This document shows positions 46,286-57,658 of a stretch of DNA of 64,000 bases, one piece after another; positions within the stretch are counted from its first letter, which is position 1, and every line of letters begins with the position of its first letter. Under the pieces are notes generated by a model. The model was not told the origin of the DNA and searched no databases. It saw nothing but the letters and a program-made list of their open reading frames with translations. The stretch lies in the NCBI GenBank assembly GCA_963573305.1, contig OY754335.1:18515501-18579500 (forward strand). Direction: 5' to 3'. A program made the position numbers and the translations under genes. This DNA comes from Pyrrhosoma nymphula (taxonomy: Eukaryota; Arthropoda; Insecta; Odonata; Coenagrionidae).

Positions 46286-48900
46286 TGAAAAGGGAAAGGG
46301 CATTTTTTGCGGCGGATACTGCGGAGGAAGTTCTCCATTTTACCCCGAGTATAATCGCAGTGGTGTCACGATGCCACTATGTCATTATCGAGAGTGGAGG
46401 CGGCCGAGAGTGGCTCTAACTCTTCTGGATATCAGAAGCATTGCAGGCGGCACAAGCAGCCATCTACTTCTCACCTGGGGTCTCATTCAGTAAAGGCTCG
46501 AGATTATCAACAGTTGACCATTTCGTGGTTGTGACATCACGTCCTAGACTAAACTACATTTTTTCAATGCAACATTCGAGCTTTTTCGAGGTTGTGAAGT
46601 CCGAATCTCGTCACTTTCAGGGCTTGACGATTCTAGATTGTCTGAATCCTTGCTGAACAAGGTTCCCGAGGCGCGATCATTATCCTCTACTGCACGTTGT
46701 CACTAAAGATCTAGATACTAAAACGTCCACTGTTGAGAACCGTTCGCAGTAGTAGTTCCTGTGACTCGCTCTAAAAATGAGAGAGCAATGATTTTAAAGA
46801 ACGTTTTGAAGAACATTCACCGTATTTTTAGATTTTTCATTATAGTTGTATCACAATTACGATATCGTGAGTGCGCACGCCATAATTATCTGTAAATCAC
46901 GCCCCTGAACACATGAATGCCACACACACTTCCACCTACTGCAGGATCTTGCACAAGGCTACATGTACTGCCTTTATTTGTGACTAGATCTACAGCCTTA
47001 CGCATAGAAAAACCAACCTTTGGGACAAATATTATTTTATCCCTTATACTGCATCTTTAGAACTGACAGAAGCAATAAAATAAGAGAGATACACTGCTGA
47101 GTTGCTCTTCCCACGCACCAGTTACGGTTACCATACGTAAAATCGGTGCGAGTCACCATTCCGTCGAAGCCAATCTCACTTCTTGTCCTTTCCTCTTCCA
47201 ATTCTATCTCCCATTTCCCTCCCCTACTCATGGCTGAGATATGGACGAGGTGAAGAGATTTAGAACGTATGCTGAGGTAAAGAAAGAAATAGTTTAAGAA
47301 GATAGGGGGCCGCACCTGTAAATAATCTAAATATGTTTACCCTCTTCCGATTAAACCTACGTTAACCGGTAGATTACCCCAAATCCAAACTGATTATGAC
47401 GTTTTGCACGTTGGCTGTATAGTTATTGGGGTCACAACCTGATTGAAGGGCATACTAGCCCTTCGCAGAATTCGAAATCACTACGACGACGTAGTAAAAT
47501 TCTTTGGAAAAATATTATAAAAAAGCTATTTTCTCACATATTAAAAAAATTGTATTTGAACCTCGTAATTGGTGATCAGAGTTTTAGAAAATATCAGTTG
47601 AATAAGCTGTTACATCATTATTTTAATAATAGCAAAAGTTTGTAATTTGTTTTCTTATAAGATTGACTCATCAGCTCAATTCATAAATGCTTTCACTTCT
47701 ACCTCCAAATGCAGTTAAAATTAACTCGATTGCAGGTCATGATAGACATGCCGATCAGTTCATGGAATTGAAGGCGCATCCTAAGACGTAATATTGCCAT
47801 CTTAGGAACTCAAGTCTCATCCGTAAGATGTCAAGTGTTTTTGCTCGTCGGGAGAGACGAGTGTTGAACCAGATGACTCTACTACTGATTTCGGATCAGT
47901 CATAATTCCTCTCCGTCCTGGCATTTTGAACATGGTCTTAACTATACCTCTGTATTACGCGTTATAGTTTGGTTTCGATTTCTTAGACTCTGCAAGAACG
48001 TCTCATTTGAAAAAAATCCCCGCTGTCAAGTAAAGTTTCAGGCCATTAGTTACATTTAAATGGTCATATTGGTCGTGCACTAATTTTTTTTTCGATTCCT
48101 CTGCTTTAGTCTTTGATTTGCCAAAAATATGTATTTTCCGTTTTTTCAAACCGCTATCTTCTAAAGAAGAAATTTCGCCTTATAATCAATGAAATATGTT
48201 TATCACCGGGAACCTTTTACTTGCTGCGTTTCCTAGTCCTCCTCCCGTTACGCATACAATGATAAGTGCACCTGTGTCGTAAATTTTCATAAGTATAGCT
48301 CTATTAATACATACGGCCGTCTAATTACACTTAATTAATACAATTTTGGTTTAGTGTATTGTCCTATTAAATATTATTTCAATAATTGATATCTTTAAGT
48401 GCCCGTAACGTATGGTTTTCCTGCTATAATAAAGTGAAAGGTCCCATTTTTAGTGTACTGCTCCTTTTCGATATATTGAATAGGTTTTAAAACAATAAAA
48501 GGGTCTATGATAGAGGTGGTGACGAGGCTGATAGTAAGTGGTACGGAATTTATTTGAAATATTCGTGTTCATTTGATGTTTTGAGGCTCAATTTCGTGAA
48601 ATCCGACGATGCATGAAGAATGAAAATCTGATGTTACAGAGGAGGCGGCCGGTTGTAATCGAAACCCAACTGCTCATCTGGTGTATTTTTACTGTGTTTT
48701 GAGCCATGGTTTGCCACGAGGGGGACAGGGAATAAAATTTTGCGAACAGTTAAGTGAAATTAAACTAGTTTGACAGTATAAATCAGGTCAACAACGAATT
48801 GGCTTAAACTATTGCCTGCACGCGGATAATATATTTCACGACTTGGACGCATTGAATCGGTTTGAACATTGCCTACTGCCTAGCACAATTAATTACGCGA
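46286..48900. other. Non-coding stretch
   Basis: Frames up to 92 codons (47037-47315, minus) are unrecognised. A small hairpin CTCGTC...GACGAG at about 47847 is unremarkable. AT-rich from 47.5 to 48.8 kb. Confidence 0.45.
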
Positions 48901-49310
48901 AGGGGGGGGGGGGACCATTCTCCTCTCTATGTTGAACGTAAGCATGGCTGTCGGAAATCTCGGGAGAAGTTGAGTCAGGATGCACTTGGAAAAAAAATGC
49001 CGCTATTGAGGTCGCAGACGGCCGTTTCGCAACAGCTGATTTCTTCCTCCGGGAGTCAACTCGTCATTTTAATGCGTGACTCGAAAATCGATGCGCGCTC
49101 TCCCTTTTGTAACCCGTTCGTTCTCGGCGTCCGTGGATGTGTGCCGTCGAATACTCCGCAGACTGCGCGCTGCGTACGAGTCGTCTGAAAATAAAACAAA
49201 CAAAATATTCCGTGTTCTCGATGGAAATCCGCGCGCCAACTGGGTCCCGCGCTCGAGATGAAAAGGCGGGAGGGTGAGCTTAACTCCGGTCGCTCATAAC
49301 GCGCTTTACT
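48901..49310. other. G-run and CpG-rich block
   Basis: A homopolymer of about 12 G (48902-48913) is followed by a CpG-rich interval (49000-49300) with a 108-codon plus-strand frame (48862-49188). The frame begins before the G-run, which argues against a real coding start. Promoter-island or transposon origin are both possible. Confidence 0.4.
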
Positions 49311-49458
49311 TTAGCCAAAAGTCCGCGACTGTGGGTGAGTGTTACTTTTTCGTCAATGCCTCGGAAAAAATCGCCTTTTTAGGGAAGTGGAAACGGTGTC
49401 AATATAGCATAATGAGACCATCCGATAACATCCATGTTATTAAAATACACATGGTAAT

Positions 49459-49616
49459 GGATTATCCTGTTGAGTGCATTGATGTCCAGAAGGGTATTTT
49501 CTTTGCTTTGTAACCTCACGTTACCTTGGCAATAATTTTCATAGGACGATGAAACTACTTTGGTAAAGGAATTAAAAACCTGAAATACTGTAAGTTTGGA
49601 TGAAATCGGAAACCAG
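49459..49616 (+). repeat. 158-bp direct repeat, left copy
   Basis: GGATTATCCTGTTGAGTGCA through GAAATCGGAAACCAG matches 50302-50459 over its full length without indels, with about a dozen mismatches. Sharp edges and equal lengths distinguish this from the fuzzy older repeats nearby. The two copies are 843 bp apart. Confidence 0.9.
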
Positions 49617-49691
49617 GAAGTTGTATAGATGTATAAAACTTCCACAAAGTGAAGCCAGAAGCAATTGAGTTCTCCTATAATAGATCTCCCG

Positions 49692-49916
49692 CAAGTAATA
49701 CAGGGTGATTAATGAGGAACTTTCAGCACTTGAAGAGGTGGTAGGGGAGGCTATTTGAAGCATTTTTGTCCAATAAATATGTGGAGCTCCAAACTCTTTA
49801 GTTACCGAGCTATGGTAACAAAAGCATATAGTCAGTAACATTTTGCAGTTATCATGAACACCTCCAAATGTAGTGGCGTGAACTATTCTCATAATCACCT
49901 TCCCTGTCACCTCCTT
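49692..49916 (-). repeat. Possible transposon fragment (CAGGGTGATTAATGAGG)
   Basis: The block starts CAGGGTGATTAATGAGGAAC and runs through GGTAGGGGAGGCTATTTGAAGC and AACTCTTTAGTTACCGAGC. It resembles a non-coding end of a widespread arthropod repeat, judged from general familiarity only. The 112-codon minus-strand frame (49572-49910) overlaps it and is unrecognised. It lies between the two direct repeats. Confidence 0.35.
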
Positions 49917-50301
49917 AAGTAGGTCTTACAGGCTCTTCGTGGACTTTAAATATTCCGTGAGTTTTATTGAAGTCGGTGAATCCTTCGTGAATTTTAAATA
50001 TGTTTAAAAATAAATTTTGTATTTAAATTTATTATATTTTAAATATCACTTCGTGAATATTGTTCACGCGTGATGGATACTCTCTGAGGAATCATTCAAA
50101 CTGGTTTGTGTGCCCATATTCCTCTTCCGAAGTGTGTAAATGCAAGCACTTGAATTCCATATCGTGTTTACTTTAGCATTGAATTGTTTTAAAGGATATT
50201 CGACAGATAAGTTTATCTTGTTACCTGTATTCATGTTATATATTTTCTTTTTGTGACAGCACAGGATCAAAACTTGAGGCGATTGTGGAACGGTTTTAAA
50301 T

Positions 50302-50459
50302 GGGTTATCCTGTTGAGTGCGTTGATATCCGGAAGGGTATTTTCCTTGCTTTGTAATCACACGTTACCTTGGCAATAATTTTCAAAGGACGATGAAACTA
50401 CTTTGGCGAAGGAATTAAAAACATGAAATACTGTAACTTTAGATGAAATCACAAACCAG
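50302..50459 (+). repeat. 158-bp direct repeat, right copy
   Basis: This is the partner of 49459-49616: GGTTATCCTGTTGAGTGCGT ... AAATCACAAACCAG. The paired arrangement with ~685 bp between could be terminal repeats of a small non-autonomous retroelement (TRIM-like) or a tandem duplication with an internal insertion. No primer-binding site or polypurine tract is evident next to the repeats. Confidence 0.9.
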
Positions 50460-52439
50460 CTCGTGTAAGAGATTGAACCCGCCGAAAAAATGGATCCCGT
50501 TGGATAATATTCGTATTAGCTTTAATCGGCGTGGCATCGGAAGAGTAATCCGTTACCGCTTGATTATTGAGATTCTAAGTCCCTGCCATTGTAACGCGAA
50601 CTCATTCACCCTTGATTAAATAGGTCTAATCATAAAAGTATCATCCAGCCCATTTAAAATCAGTGATTGATGATCCATTCATCAATACATTGCCGTCCTA
50701 TCATCCGGAAAGTAAATGTTATTAAAAGTGGTGATCCAATGCCAGAATAAGTTTATTTATAATTGAGATTTATTCAAAATTGAAGAAATAATTCAATCTT
50801 GAAATGTGCTCGAATATAATTTTACAGTCCTTTCTCTTCGTATTTTTTTCCGCATTGACACCTTGCGTCGTACACCCTTGCAGTTGGTCTGGCGTTTCAG
50901 TTTAACTTGAACGTGGAGGCACGGATGAGAATTTTCAGTGAACCCTTGGCGCGTGACGATAATCCTTCCGTGACAGATGGTACTCATAGGTACCTAATAC
51001 CCACGATAGAAAAAGATTCTCCCATTCTGCTATGTGCATGTCCGTTGAATTATTTCCGTTCACGCTTTCCAGGGCGAACCGCCAGAATGAAACTCCCTGA
51101 CTTCTCCTAAGTTATTCTTTTTCAATGAAATATTTTCCCCGTTCCGCGTAATGTCGATCTCCAGGTACCTCCGCAAGAGCAATAAGGCCCTCAGTGGTCG
51201 GTACCAAGCAAAACACCGAAGTCGTCAATGATGCGCGTCTTAATCTTGTAGAGCAATGGAAATATTTTTCCTTGATCTAGCTGAAAATGTCCTTTTTAGT
51301 TTTTACTATAACTCTTAAAACTTTGCTTTTGTATTTCTATACTTTTTCCTCACTTTTGACGGTGCCAGTTCTTTAACTTTTAATTTTTCAATTAACTTTT
51401 AATTGGACTTGAGCATTGAGATGAACTCCTTCGATCTCAAGTTTACATCGTGAAAAGCAGCTGGATGTCGCTTTGGAAGTAATGAACCAGAAATATCCAC
51501 ATCAGTCGCTGTGGTGGTCTGCCTGTGTATTACGTTGAAGGGAATTTAGAATTTACTCGGTCAATTGCAGTGGATGGTAATACTAATCTATATTTTTGAC
51601 TTTGAAAACAAATTTCGAATACCGCTACGGGTATTGACTTCTTAAAGAGACGGGTCAGGGTTAAGTTTTACATTTTACTCCCTTAAAACCAAGTCCTACA
51701 GCCATTTTACTGTGCAACGATAGATATGTGCTCTATGGTCGTAACCTTTCTATTGGTCTCTCGATATTTGATAATTGTCAGTTTTTCAGTGGATTGAATT
51801 CCTACAAAAAAGTTGTGTAATGCTCAATAGATTCCCACAGAAATTTAGCATAAATAAGACTCTGTCACTTGGTGGTATTCCATCATCAAACGTATTCAAT
51901 GAGCTGAAAATATATACAAAATACCACGTTTAATATACAAACTCACGACTCGGGTTTGTAATTACTGTAGTATTATAAACATAAACAATATATTTTTGAT
52001 AAAGACGATTTATCGATAAAGTCGATATATCTCTCACGAGAACGGCCCGTGACACTAAAAGGATTAAGTATTAAAGATGATAATTCTCCTTGCGTTTTCA
52101 TGAATTTTTATAATTCAATATCACTTACTGTTCATTCCTATAATGTCCTCAAAGGGCATTTAAGAGTTATCATAAAAGCAGGGATTACATGAGAAAAACC
52201 ATGGTTTTTGCAGGGGATAAAGTGTCTCCGCTTGATCAGTTAAATCATGTATATGACTTTTTTCCCTTACGAAATACAAGATCACTACAGTTTTAGTACT
52301 ATCACGTACACTATCGATATTAGCTATTGACCAATCACTCTTCGCGTAGCTGTTGACGAAGCGCCCCAGCGGCTAATCGTACGGTAACGTGTTGAAGTAA
52401 ATGAGCATTATCATCTGGTCTATAGCGAGCGCGCGTTGA
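50460..52439. other. AT-rich non-coding stretch
   Basis: No frame exceeds 67 codons. I saw no repeat family, tRNA-like box or exon signal worth listing. Confidence 0.5.
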
Positions 52440-52820
52440 AGTTTACTCACCTCTTCACCCGCACGTGAGTTAACTGATGCAATTAGTGGACTTAGCGGAG
52501 TCCGTCGACCACCACGTGCTATTCCAAAGGCGACTGACTCACACACACACCGCCCGGTCCCCGAGAGATGACGAATAAGGCACGCGAGGAACGAGGCGGT
52601 GGGATATGGGAGGGTCGACTGGGAGTGGTCCGTGCTTCTCGTGAGGAATACGCGTCACGCGTGTGGAATCACGGGCCCGCGTCCAAGTCACGGCCCCCTC
52701 ATGAGGGAAGCCCGCGCTTCTCTTAACGCGGGGTGTCGACGGCTGGAAAAGCCTCCGCACCCGACGCCGCCGGCCAAACTAATGAAGTGAGGCGAGCAGA
52801 GACGAGAGATTCACTGCGTC
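52440..52820. promoter_or_regulatory. CpG-rich block, possible promoter region
   Basis: Dense CpG and palindromic words (ACGCGTCACGCGTG, GGGCCCGCG, CCGACGCCGCCGGCC) stand out from AT-rich flanks. An (AC)n run lies at 52541-52550. The 17-base word GCTGGAAAAGCCTCCGC at 52742-52758 also occurs at 8239-8255, next to another CpG-bearing patch. No TATA box or exon is identified, so the regulatory role is speculative. Confidence 0.25.
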
Positions 52821-54248
52821 GATTGGAGGCGATTCTAAGCCAACGGTCCCACGAGTTTATAGTTATTTTCCACTTACGTAAAAGAGTATGTACAGAGAAG
52901 TAGAATTGATTTTTCCGTATAATATTTTATGTAATACTAGGAGACGGTTCACGTTGAAATTCAAAGGGAAGAAGAAAAAATCTTAAATTATTTCATGGAA
53001 TTAAAAGAATCCCTGTTATATGACGTGAAATATGCGTATACCATTTAGGATACCGTGCGCCGCTCATTAGCCACCCAAATAGGGGATGGAGTGAGAAATA
53101 TCCCCGCAAATATCTCATTGAAATTATAATATTGAACACATAACCTAATTCATAAAGGCCTCTGGCATAATTTTCCAATCAAACCTCATGCTGCGGTTGC
53201 CAAGGAATTTATAAAATTTAAATCGCTGAAAAAGTGAACCAATGGACCTTTTGCTGCCAAAAACACAATTTTTAGACACAATTATTACATCCCCGATTCA
53301 CAAGAAGACGTTTTACGTTGGTACGTACGTTGGTTAACAGTAAAATATCCTGCTGACCCATTTTTCTTCAGATAAAGATCAACGAAACCTAGAATTCTAT
53401 AGGGAAAATCAGGTTGTGTGTTCCGCAATTCGTTGCGAGCTGTTTGTTGCACAACCGTTGTCGATGCGTGGAATTGGATTAGAGTGGTGTTTTTGAAAGG
53501 ACGAATATCAAGGGTAATCAATTGTTGCCAGTTTTTAATAATGCTCTCACACGTTTTCATTTTTTCTAACCTATTCAAAGACTTAAATAGGTAAAATTCA
53601 TAATGGAAATGTTTTAATCATTCGGTCATGCGTATCCCTTTTTTTTCTTTCCTATTTCAAAACGATAATAGCTGTCGTGTGTGGTTTTTGTGCCTCTGGC
53701 ATTTTATTTGTTATGGCGGACTTGTGTTATTTTCACAATTTTCAATTGCCGTGCTTGTATTAGCTGACGTTTCCCGCTCCAATTTTTAAAATCATAGCAT
53801 GAAGGTAAAGTAGGGGTTTTTTATAGTGCTTCTGTGGTGAAGGGAATTTATTCCATCAAAATGCGTTGCTTGGAGCAATTAAAATTTATAGTTAGAAGCC
53901 ATTTTAAAGTTTGGATTAGATTGTTTTTTTTGCATTTTTCGTAGAATAGGCATCAGAAAACGTTGGAGAAATGTTCTTGAGATACCGATTCAACGGCCGT
54001 GGGGCATCAATTTCAAGTGTATGCGGTAACACTTCTGAGCAATCCAAGATTCGAAAACTAAATATCAGTTTGGCATAAGCCTCATCCATTGATTTCTTTG
54101 GCTTCTATTTTAATCAAGATTTTTGGTGCTTCACATTATGTTTGTACCTATATCGTTCTCATGGCACTCTTGGTAATGCTAGTCCGCGGCCGTCCCATGA
54201 TTTTAATGGTCTACTGATGAATCTGGCGAAGAGAATTAAGGTAGTGTG
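52821..54248. other. AT-rich non-coding stretch
   Basis: A 97-codon minus-strand frame (53285-53578) is unrecognised; its translation has mixed composition and no motif I can name. Nothing else was seen. Confidence 0.45.
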
Positions 54249-54800
54249 AGTGAGATTTTTCCCTAGTCATAATGGAGACCATAATCGAATTGAATTTTTT
54301 TAAATTTCAGCATCTGTAAGAAGTATGAAGTAAGTATTGCAATATAAGTACTCGTGATAGATGATGATACTTTGTATTTTGTTGAAAAGTACTAAGTGTT
54401 ATAATAAAAAATGAGTTCTAATAAATCAAGCTTCTACGAATTGAAGCATGCCACTGTCAGGTTTTAATATTGCAATATTAATGGCGCAAAAATGAAATTA
54501 TTAATCACAAAAATTCTCAGTAATAAAATAAATATATCTCCATTAGTCATCAATCGACTCATTTTTTCACGCCGTACGGTGAAATCACCTTCATAATAAG
54601 AGGGTTTTTGCGAATCCGTAAAAAATTATTGCGATAAGTAGTTTAAAAAAGTTATGTAAAAATAAAAATATAAGAACTACATGCCGTTAGTTTTTTGATG
54701 AAATATAGGCGTTAGAAATTCTTAATTTTTTCAATATTCTCCCTCTGGAGAGCACTTTCTTAATCTATCCCATGTAAAACTGCTTTAAACATGCTATAAT
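54249..54800 (+). repeat. Dispersed repeat P, copy b (most complete)
   Basis: Begins AGTGAGATTTTTCCCTAGTC then AATGGAGACCATAAT; includes TTTTTTCACGCCGTACGGTG and AATCACCTTCATAA; ends near CCCTCTGGAGAGCAC and CTATCCCATGTAAAACTGC. It aligns with 23106-23510 over both ends and with 43437-43515 over the right end. It is AT-rich and non-coding. Confidence 0.65.
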
Positions 54801-54999
54801 ATTTCTATAAGCGAAATGTTGAATATTATGATTAAATCAAATGCCAGAGAAATAAAATTAAGCATCCTCGCGCGATTTTGTTTTCATGTTCATCGTCTTT
54901 AAGTGCATTTTGTCATATTTCAAAGTTGTATAATAAAATAGGATATTAATTATGGCTTTATTGCAAACATATTTCGCGAATCACGATCAATTTAACATA

Positions 55000-55140
55000 T
55001 GCAACTATGCCTCAGAATGTGTAAAACCACCCAGGCCCAGAGGTTCGAATCCATGACTTTCAGGCAAACGAGGGTGTAGCGTAGGGCTGCCCGCATGGGA
55101 GGCGAGAGCGTATCCACTGGGACAACGCGTCAGCTGTAGT
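55000..55140 (-). mobile_element. tRNA-Gly-like SINE head
   Basis: Minus strand: TTGTCCCAGTGGATACGCTC (A-box region, about 55125-55106), CTCGCCTCCCATGCGGGCAG (anticodon arm closely resembling glycine tRNA with anticodon CCC), then an insertion-like stretch and GGATTCGAACCTC (B-box, 55053-55041). The A-to-B spacing is longer than in a true tRNA. No acceptor stem closes around it, so this is a SINE or tRNA pseudogene and not a functional tRNA gene. Confidence 0.65.
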
Positions 55141-55345
55141 GACGATACGCGGAGTATCGCCACAAGGGTATTAGCCCGCCGACCCTGAGGCCTACCCTAC
55201 CTCATGGTGTAGCAATCAGTTACCGTCCCATAATTTTGCCAGGGAATCTTTTCTGGGCTCAAACTCGGTCCCATAACGAATTTTTTCGAATATCGGACCT
55301 AGACCAATGAATTTCTCGTTCCCAATTTCCCCAAGATAAGGCTCT

Positions 55346-55909
55346 CATAATATAATATATTTATTTGTCCATGGACCGGTAATATAAAAAAGTTTGCATA
55401 CTAGTATAAGACACGTCATATTTACAAAGATAAATCACATTATCACAACAGCCAAAAAACAGTAAAAAACTAGCAAAAAGATAGATATTCGTTAATGCTG
55501 AAAAACATTTTCCCAAGCTAGAAGTGCTTTAAATGGAATTTAAATTTGGGAACAGACATATTATTTCTTAAATAGACAGGCAATTTGTTGTATAAGATAA
55601 GGCCCATATTCCTCGGCCCATTGTATGTAGACTTTGTGCGAGTAAATGAAACATGGAGATTTGTTGCATCACGAGTGCTGTGGTTATGTATATATCTGTA
55701 TTCATAGTAAAATTAGAAAGATTACTTTTTGTAAATACAATAGCAGTAAAAATATAAATACAGGGTAGAGGTAACAAATTAAGATCCTTAAAAAGAGGAA
55801 GACTTGGGGCGTCGTACTTAGAATTAGTCATCAAACGAACAATTTTCTTTTGTAATTTAAAAATAGAAATTGCTTGAGGGGAAGAGCCCCAGAAAAGTAT
55901 AGTTTGCAC
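55346..55909 (-). pseudogene. LINE 3' end: C-terminal reverse transcriptase region and tail
   Basis: A 113-codon minus-strand frame (55909-55568) carries the hallmarks of the region C-terminal to the RT palm in Jockey/CR1-like LINEs: FWGSS (residues 6-10), IFKLQKKIVRLM (16-27) and LFKDLNLLPLPCIYIF (39-54). In intact elements this follows the catalytic domain. Everything upstream of about 55915 is missing, the usual 5' truncation of LINE copies. The stop at 55568 is followed by a ~200-bp 3' part ending in CCATGGACAAATAAATATAT and an AT tail (about 55348-55367). It may be the same clade as the fragment at 28.8-29.2 kb, but the two do not overlap in the protein. Confidence 0.88.
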
Positions 55910-55915
55910 AATGTG

Positions 55916-56051
55916 TGAGTAACATGTACATCAACATCAACTCATCAACATCCTTTGAGCTGTTTTCAAGATACGTTTTGCTAAAAGTTATTTCTTGTAA
56001 GAATAACTAATGCATACTAATTAATACATGCTAATTCAAGTGTTCTTTCAG
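55916..56051. other. Short spacer ahead of an acceptor-like site
   Basis: Mixed AT-rich sequence with short CATCAACATC repeats at about 55929-55952. Nothing recognised. Confidence 0.35.
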
Positions 56052-56141
56052 GGAATCATGACACATAATACCACGTTGGAATTTATGCCTGAGGGCTCAA
56101 TCACGGTGCTTCCTAACGTGTGCGCTCAAAGTTATTCTTAA
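56052..56141 (+). other. Possible terminal coding exon (weak)
   Basis: GTGTTCTTTCAG (56040-56051) is a good splice acceptor. The following frame is open for 29 codons to TAA (56139-56141), including MTHNTTLEFMPEGS and ITVLPNVCAQSYS, a balanced, protein-like composition. Chance open frames of this length are common, no upstream exon is known and the peptide is not recognised. Confidence 0.15.
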
Positions 56142-56735
56142 TTAGCGCTCATGAGAGCGCAAACGTTATCTTCATTCTTCAAATAATTTCTGGTGCTTAA
56201 AATGACGAGTTTTAATTGATTTTGTGCGTTTTTTGAACATTAACTGAGAGCATTTCCTTTCCGGAGTGGTTTGTACTTGGGGTAAAGATTGCGACCACGC
56301 GAAAAAAAGGAACCATGATCTGGGCATTCTTTCGTAGTTTCTAGGCGCGTGCCATGCACACCTTTCGGTTGTAAGCGATGCAGTATCGTCGCGAAACTCA
56401 TTTTACCCCTAGGTGTCGGTCATGTTATCGCTATTAATCTATCCATATCGATCTCGGAGCTCATCGCAATTCTAAGGAGGTCAGTTGTAATTCACGGTTG
56501 CTGCTTCCTAAGAACCACGCGAGCTCTCCCGCACACGTAAGAATCACTTGGAAAGAAACGCGTCGGATGTGGAAAGAAATTTCAGTGCGTGAAGAGGTTG
56601 ATGTGGCAATTAAAAAATTACAAAAGGGGTTTTTTTTTTACGATCGTTTGAAATATTTTGAGAAATATTTGAAGCATTTCTCACGCAGTAATCACGATCA
56701 TCTCTGCAGCTAAATTCGAGTCAATCTTCTCATGA
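56142..56735. other. Non-coding stretch
   Basis: Frames of 63 and 71 codons at 56349-56713 are unrecognised. No repeats were seen. Confidence 0.4.
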
Positions 56736-57110
56736 ATTAATGGACAGGTATAAATATGGCGGAGGGAATTTGGTTTGACCAATCACAGTGAGTTTGCTCT
56801 GCTATGCTATGGAGAAACTATTCCAGTTACAAACACTGGTGAAGTGAAGAAAACATTTTTGATGATATTGCAGGGATCGGAGTATTTATAAAATGTATAA
56901 TTTTTATATTAGCTTAGATATTTAGCTTAACTATCACGATTTCAACGCTCAAATAACATCAATTTTTATTTATTCGGGTGCAAGCAAATTACTGTTTGTT
57001 GATGTTCACAGCCCGTTTGGTAACGTGACACGTGATGTTGTCATTCTACTCGTCCATGAAGATTCATTGTCTCATAAGGCTTAACAATTTCGGTGAATAT
57101 TAATACTCAG
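56736..57110 (+). repeat. Dispersed repeat R, copy 2
   Basis: Partner of 2479-2880: GACCAATCACAGTGAGTTTG, CTCTGCTATGC, TTAACTATC and ACGTGATGTTGTCATTCTAC then GTCCATGAAG appear in the same order. Indels between blocks make the pair clearly old. Confidence 0.6.
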
Positions 57111-57253
57111 AGGAGGTCAGATATTAAGGTTTTAATACCTTTTATGTACAGAATAAAACTCAGAATTTTGCATTAACTATCATTTACTGCGAAACAGCTA
57201 AGCCTTGAAGAATTAAAGAAGATGAAACTAACGAAATCGTATCATGTGCCGAT

Positions 57254-57658
57254 ATGCTGGGTACAACATCTACATGGGGAAAGACATTTGCTCTCCGTGC
57301 AGTATTTTCTATTGAAGTGATGTATTTACCACACTATTTTATTTATATTCTTATATGGTGTTACATTTACGCTCGTGTTCTACTCAACTCCTGTACGTGC
57401 GAATTTGTATTGTTGTCGTTGTTGCATTTCGTAGAGAATACTCATTTTCATTTGACACTTAGCCGTTGTAGTTTCCTTATTGCAGCGACGTATTTGCGGA
57501 TTAACACACAAATTAAAATTCTTAGTCTAAACGGGCATATTTCTCGAGCCTCAAGAACTGCGGATCCACTCACCAAAATGTCTCACGGCCGACGAAGAGC
57601 AGAGGCGATCTACACAATGCTGAAGCTGGCCGGGAAATGCAAAGGCCGTTATGATTGA
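57254..57658 (+). other. 134-codon open frame, unrecognised
   Basis: ATG to TGA. The first 80 residues are hydrophobic with many Cys, Tyr and Leu (YIYARVLLNSCTCEFVLLSL is typical), the kind of composition AT-rich random frames give. The last 30 are basic. No domain is recognised, no splice or promoter signals are evident, and nothing in the window repeats it. It could encode a short membrane protein, but chance is more likely. Confidence 0.12.

Noticed and set aside
45937..46338. 133-codon minus-strand Pro/Ser/His-rich frame.
   Set aside because: It is the complement of the purine-rich tract, and stop codons are rare there by composition.
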